Assembly: GCA_002687025.1 (NCBI GenBank)
Contig: NYZG01000327.1
Span: forward strand, 1 to 19,940
Direction of reading: 5' to 3'
Length of the DNA: 19,940 bases
Source of the DNA: Candidatus Poribacteria bacterium
Lineage (GTDB): Bacteria > Poribacteria > WGA-4E > GCA-2687025
The position numbers and the translations under genes were made by a program. The notes under the pieces were generated by a model. It ran no database searches, was not told the origin of the DNA, and saw nothing but the letters and a program-made list of their open reading frames with translations. The number at the start of each line of letters is the position of its first letter. Position 1 is the first letter of the stretch. Of this stretch, positions 16,648 through 19,940 are shown one piece after another.

Positions 16648-18645
16648 ATGACCCAGAAGATGCGAACCGTCGGCGCCGCGATGTGCGTCGCCGCACTGAC
16701 GGCGCTGCTCGTGACACACGCCTCCGCGCAGACCGGCAACATCGACCGGGATCTGGTGCGCGCGCAGGAGATCCTGAACAAGTTGGCTGTCGGCAGCCTG
16801 AGCCAGGACTCGCGGATGCCGCTGGAAGAGGAACTCGCGCGCATTGAGGCGCACGAGTACGTCGTGCCGGTGAAGCTGGAGGCGCGCAAATACACGGCCG
16901 GAAGCGGTTACTATCCGGTCACGGTGTCGAAGCCGGGGCTGCTGGAGCCGCCGGTGTTGGGTCGTCTGGAGATGCCCAAGGGGACGGCGCGGCGGGCCAA
17001 ATCACAGCTGAATCCAGCGTACGCGACGGTGCGCGTTGGCGCCATCGCGGGCGTACCTCCACGCGCTGTAAAGGCTGTGGTCTCCCTATACGCGCGAGTG
17101 GACGACAGGCCCTGGTACGTGAGCACGGACGACGTGCGGCTGAACGCGCTTACAGGTCCTTCGGCGGGATCAGAGCCGGCGGGATCAGAGCCGGCGGAAT
17201 CGGCCGTGTTCGTCGACGATGCCGGCGAGTCCGGCGTATCACCGACCGATCGCAGGCGAGATGACGTCGCCTCCGGGTCTACATCATTTCTGTCTTGGCA
17301 GCGACTGAACACGGTCGGGAACAGATACGGCTGCATGGCGGTGCTGCCCAACGGTTCCGTGTTGGCCGGCACCGATGGCGCCGGTGTCATGCGGTCGCAT
17401 GACCATGGCGTCACGTGGACTCCCTCCCGCGACGGACTCCCCTACGGGGCCTATATATCGAGACTCGCTGTCGGTGGCGGGGCCGTGTTTGCCGGTACGT
17501 GGCGGCCCCCGAACGTTGCGATCAACCACGACGAAGGCGTGTATCGGTCTGTCGATGGTGGCCTCAGCTGGACGCATGCCAGTGATGGTCTGCCGGTAGA
17601 TCGACAGGTGGCGGCATTCGCGTGGGACGGCGTGCGCGTGTACGTTTCGCTTGCCCAGGGGCTGTACCGATCCGACGACGGTGGCGGCTCTTGGAACTCA
17701 TGCGACCGGGGACTTCCTATCAACGCCCGCGTAAGCGCCTTGGCATCGCTTGGCTCTGCTCTCCTCGCGGGCGTGTGGGATGTCGGTGTGCATCGCTCGG
17801 ATGATGGTGGCGACTCATGGACGCTCATCTCGGGGAGCCCGGTATTCTCGATGCGGTTTGCCACCGATGGCGTGGGGGTCCATGTTGCGAACTGGGAGGG
17901 TCACGGTGTGTCGCGTTCACCCGACGGCGGTACCACCTGGAAGACGGACACACGTGGCCTTACGCACGGGTTCATCAGGGATATCGTCGAGCACCGTGGC
18001 GTTCTCTATGCGGCCTCGTCGGAGGGTGGACGGGGAGTCTTCGTGTCGTACGATGGCGGCGAATCCTGGGCCCCTGCCGTCGACGGGTTGCTGCCACCGT
18101 TCCAGGTGACCTCGAGGTCAATGACGGTGGATTCCCTCGCCGTGTCCGACCCGTATATCTACGCCGGCACCGCCGGAGGCGTGTTCCGCGCGAGGCTGCC
18201 GCTGACCGAGGACATCGTGGCGACGATGCCGAACGGCGACGCGGCGGCCGCAGCTGTCGAAGTTCCCGACGCCAACCTAGAGCGCCGCCTGCGCGAGGCC
18301 CTGCGCCGGCCGGAAGGCGACCTGACCCCGGCGCTGCTGGCGTCGCTAGATGAATTCCAGGCTGGGCGGCTTGGGATCGAGGATGTTACGGGCCTGGAGT
18401 TCGCCGTCAATCTGAGAACGCTGGACCTGAGTCACAACCAAGCCATCGGCGATGTTGGCCCACTCGCAGGACTTACTCGCCTGGAGCACCTGGGTTTCCC
18501 CCACAACCGAGTGAAGGATCTGGGGCCGTTGGCGGAGTTGACTGCGCTGAAAGGGCTGACGCTGGACGGGAACCCGATCGGCAGCTCTGAGCCCTGGTCG
18601 GCCTCACGTCCCTGGGCAGGATACATGCGAACGGCACGCTCGTGA
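16648..18645 (+). CDS. Secreted Asp-box propeller + LRR protein, N-terminal part of a frameshifted caspase-like gene
   Basis: A 665-residue open frame. Residues 1-28 form a signal peptide (VGAAMCVAALTALLVTHASAQ). Residues about 30-165 are an unrecognised N-terminal domain, followed by a repetitive GSEPAGSEPA linker (about 170-190). Residues about 215-515 hold six Asp-box (BNR) motifs, as in sialidase/YCF48-type propellers: HDHGVTW, SVDGGLSW, SDDGGGSW, SDDGGDSW, SPDGGTTW and SYDGGESW. Residues about 539-650 are an internalin-like LRR region with its usual cap (DANLERRLREALRRPEGDLTP) and repeats such as LRTLDLSHNQAIGDVGPLAG. The frame then ends in 16 unrelated residues. The LRR resumes in the -1 frame, so this is read as the first part of one longer protein. 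ATG 16648 gives a clean signal peptide; ATG 16660 is possible. The call of exported propeller plus LRR is firm; the ligand is unknown. Confidence 0.82.
   Translation: MTQKMRTVGAAMCVAALTALLVTHASAQTGNIDRDLVRAQEILNKLAVGSLSQDSRMPLEEELARIEAHEYVVPVKLEARKYTAGSGYYPVTVSKPGLLEPPVLGRLEMPKGTARRAKSQLNPAYATVRVGAIAGVPPRAVKAVVSLYARVDDRPWYVSTDDVRLNALTGPSAGSEPAGSEPAESAVFVDDAGESGVSPTDRRRDDVASGSTSFLSWQRLNTVGNRYGCMAVLPNGSVLAGTDGAGVMRSHDHGVTWTPSRDGLPYGAYISRLAVGGGAVFAGTWRPPNVAINHDEGVYRSVDGGLSWTHASDGLPVDRQVAAFAWDGVRVYVSLAQGLYRSDDGGGSWNSCDRGLPINARVSALASLGSALLAGVWDVGVHRSDDGGDSWTLISGSPVFSMRFATDGVGVHVANWEGHGVSRSPDGGTTWKTDTRGLTHGFIRDIVEHRGVLYAASSEGGRGVFVSYDGGESWAPAVDGLLPPFQVTSRSMTVDSLAVSDPYIYAGTAGGVFRARLPLTEDIVATMPNGDAAAAAVEVPDANLERRLREALRRPEGDLTPALLASLDEFQAGRLGIEDVTGLEFAVNLRTLDLSHNQAIGDVGPLAGLTRLEHLGFPHNRVKDLGPLAELTALKGLTLDGNPIGSSEPWSASRPWAGYMRTARS
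17163..17206 (+). repeat. 15-bp direct tandem repeat inside the propeller-LRR-caspase gene
   Basis: The unit GGCGGGATCAGAGCC occurs twice exactly (17163-17177 and 17178-17192), followed by a diverged copy (17193-17206). It encodes a Gly/Ser/Glu/Pro/Ala linker between the N-terminal domain and the propeller. Being a multiple of three, changes in copy number would alter linker length without breaking the frame. Confidence 0.8.
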
Positions 18646-19940
18646 GCGACCTTTCTCCACTAGCCCGCCTCTCCAAGCTGGGCTTCCTGGCCCTCAACGG
18701 CAGTCGGATCAGCGACATCGCCCCGCTCGCCTTTCTGACCGACTTGGGCGTCCTGAATCTGCGCGGTAACATGATCCGTGACATCTCCGCCTTAGCCGCG
18801 CTGAGCAACCTGTCCCTGGTAGACCTTGACGACAACGACATCGGTGACATTGCGCCGCTCATGGGTCTGCTCCGCCTTACGGAAGTGCGTCTCGCAAAGA
18901 ACCCGTTGGGCGAACGGGCACTCCGTGATCACATCCCCGCTCTCCGCGCGCGTGGCGTGAACGTCACAGGCGTCGGCCCGGACGCAGTGGCTGCGCCGCC
19001 AACGCCCGAACCTGAGCCGCCGGCGACGCAGCCCGACGCAACGCCGGGCCTGTCCGCCATCGTCCCGCCGCCTGTTCCCCGGGTGCCGCCCCCGCCAAAC
19101 GCCGTGCCCAGCAGCGCCCTGATAGTCGGAATTGGCGCCTACGACCATCACGCTGACCTCGTCAACCCAACCTTCGACGCCCAATCGGTCGAGAAGGAGT
19201 TGCGCGAGGTCTTCCGCTGCGACACGACGACCCTCCTCGACGCGACGAAGGTCGAGTTCCTGACCGCGCTCCACGGCCTCGCGGATCGCGACTTCGCCGA
19301 CGACGAGCAGCTCCTCGTCTTCTTCTCGGGACACGGCTACTTCGACGAGCGCATCCGGCGCGGTTACCTGGCCTTCAAGGACAGCGCGCCGCTGGAGGAC
19401 GACCCGTTCATGCAGTCGTTCGTCAGTCACGAGGACGTGCGGGTGTTGCTGGAGCGGCTCGACTGCAACCATGTCCTGCTCGTCGTGGACTCCTGCTTCA
19501 GCGGCACACTCGACCCGATGGTCGCGATGGCGCCCGGCGCGCGCGCCATAGACAGCGCGTACGGGCTGATCCCAAAGGCCGAATACATCCGGCGCAAGCT
19601 CCAGTACCGGACGCGAAGATACATCACCGCTGGCGGCAAGGAGTACGTGCCCGACGGGCGTCCCGGTCAGCACTCGCCGTTCGCGCGGCAGTTTCTCGCG
19701 GCGCTACGGACCTTCGGCGGGAGCGACGGCATCCTCACGCTCGAAGAGATCGTCCTCCACCTCGAACGCGTCGACCCGCAGCCGCGCACGGGCGAGCTGT
19801 TCGGGAACGAACCGGGCAGCAGCTTCGTGTTGGTCGCCAGGCCGATCGCGGAGGAGGCATCCCCGAAGTTCGCCTCCCTCGTGGTCGCGGTCAGCCCGCC
19901 GGATGCCGAAGTGCGGATCGGCGGCGGGCCGCCCGCCGCC
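18642..19940 (+). CDS. LRR + metacaspase-like peptidase, C-terminal part of the frameshifted gene (runs past the window)
   Basis: The frame is open from just after a stop at 18588-18590 to the right edge; 433 residues are counted from the GTG at 18642. Residues 1-110 continue the 22-residue LRRs (for example LSKLGFLALNGSRISDIAPLAF). A Pro-rich linker (about 118-155) follows, then a caspase/peptidase C14 p20-type domain (about 158-400) with the catalytic His231 in FFSGHGYFDE and Cys285 in VVDSCFSGTLD. The Asp two residues before Cys is a metacaspase-type feature, suggesting basic P1 preference (inference). The end (LVVAVSPPDAEVRIGG) looks like the first strands of a PEGA domain. The GTG at 18642 overlaps the preceding stop as GTGA, so reinitiation is formally possible. 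However, it would start in mid-LRR without a signal peptide, so a frameshift of a single gene is the better reading. The peptidase call is firm. Confidence 0.82.
   Translation, partial: MSDLSPLARLSKLGFLALNGSRISDIAPLAFLTDLGVLNLRGNMIRDISALAALSNLSLVDLDDNDIGDIAPLMGLLRLTEVRLAKNPLGERALRDHIPALRARGVNVTGVGPDAVAAPPTPEPEPPATQPDATPGLSAIVPPPVPRVPPPPNAVPSSALIVGIGAYDHHADLVNPTFDAQSVEKELREVFRCDTTTLLDATKVEFLTALHGLADRDFADDEQLLVFFSGHGYFDERIRRGYLAFKDSAPLEDDPFMQSFVSHEDVRVLLERLDCNHVLLVVDSCFSGTLDPMVAMAPGARAIDSAYGLIPKAEYIRRKLQYRTRRYITAGGKEYVPDGRPGQHSPFARQFLAALRTFGGSDGILTLEEIVLHLERVDPQPRTGELFGNEPGSSFVLVARPIAEEASPKFASLVVAVSPPDAEVRIGGGPPAA

Noticed and set aside
18580..18650. Programmed -1 ribosomal frameshift in the LRR-caspase gene
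   Set aside because: No slippery heptamer is visible at or near GAG CCC TGG, and the LRR spacing is restored by one inserted base at a C run, which better fits an error or mutation.
18792..19673. 293-codon minus-strand open frame
   Set aside because: It is antisense to the LRR/caspase coding region, whose LRR spacing and catalytic motifs show the true frame.
1..19940. tRNA, rRNA, CRISPR arrays, insertion sequences, phage or defence operons
   Set aside because: No cloverleaf, rRNA stretch, spaced repeats, transposase motifs or terminal inverted repeats were found on reading through both strands; the caspase-like gene alone is not enough to call a defence system.

Overview
This is a strongly GC-rich bacterial chromosomal window (by eye roughly two-thirds G+C, with matching codon use in every real gene). 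It holds ten complete protein genes, one gene cut by the left edge, and one gene that is both broken by an apparent single-base frameshift and cut by the right edge. A DUF5916/CBM9-like outer-membrane-type protein and several signal peptides indicate a Gram-negative cell envelope. A PhyH-family dioxygenase, an FAD-oxidoreductase/URO-D pair, extended ECF sigma factors, and an LRR plus caspase-like protein in one window suggest an uncultured lineage of the Poribacteria/Latescibacterota/Planctomycetota kind. That placement is inference from gene content only. I see no rRNA, tRNA, CRISPR array, insertion sequence or phage gene.

Layout. The left edge (1-721, minus) carries an ECF sigma factor that continues past its sigma-4 domain and off the window. 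Divergent from it is a plus-strand series: a PhyH-family Fe(II)/2-oxoglutarate enzyme (931-1728), a secreted DUF5916 protein (1876-4059), an overlapping GNAT acetyltransferase (4047-4547), Tex (4650-6836), and an M14/AstE-type zinc hydrolase (6833-7570) whose start codon overlaps the Tex stop. A minus-strand block follows: a small orphan lipoprotein (7622-8128), a 1058-residue soluble hybrid histidine kinase with two atypical receivers (8408-11584), a sigma factor fused to a membrane segment and a large probable extracytoplasmic region (11828-13897), and a two-gene operon of an FAD oxidoreductase followed by a URO-D-superfamily protein (16407 down to 13979). Divergent from that operon, on the plus strand, is a secreted Asp-box propeller + LRR + caspase-like protein (16648 to beyond 19940).

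Most notable points. (1) The last gene would encode an exported protein joining a six-Asp-box propeller, internalin-like LRRs, a metacaspase-type peptidase with an intact His/Cys dyad, and a PEGA-like start. It is split in the middle of an LRR by what looks like one missing C; restoring that base gives exact 22-residue LRR spacing. (2) The sigma factor at 11828-13897 looks like a single-polypeptide membrane-bound regulator, and the left-edge sigma factor shares its post-sigma-4 linker, so the two are probably paralogues. (3) Two nearly identical 15-bp palindromes (consensus GTSGCAACRTGCSAC) lie upstream of the PhyH gene and of the lipoprotein gene, suggesting a shared operator.

Nothing in the window proves that these genes work together. 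The common theme is sensing and regulation (two sigma factors, one hybrid kinase, one putative exported sensor-protease) next to small-molecule oxidation and demethylation-type enzymes.
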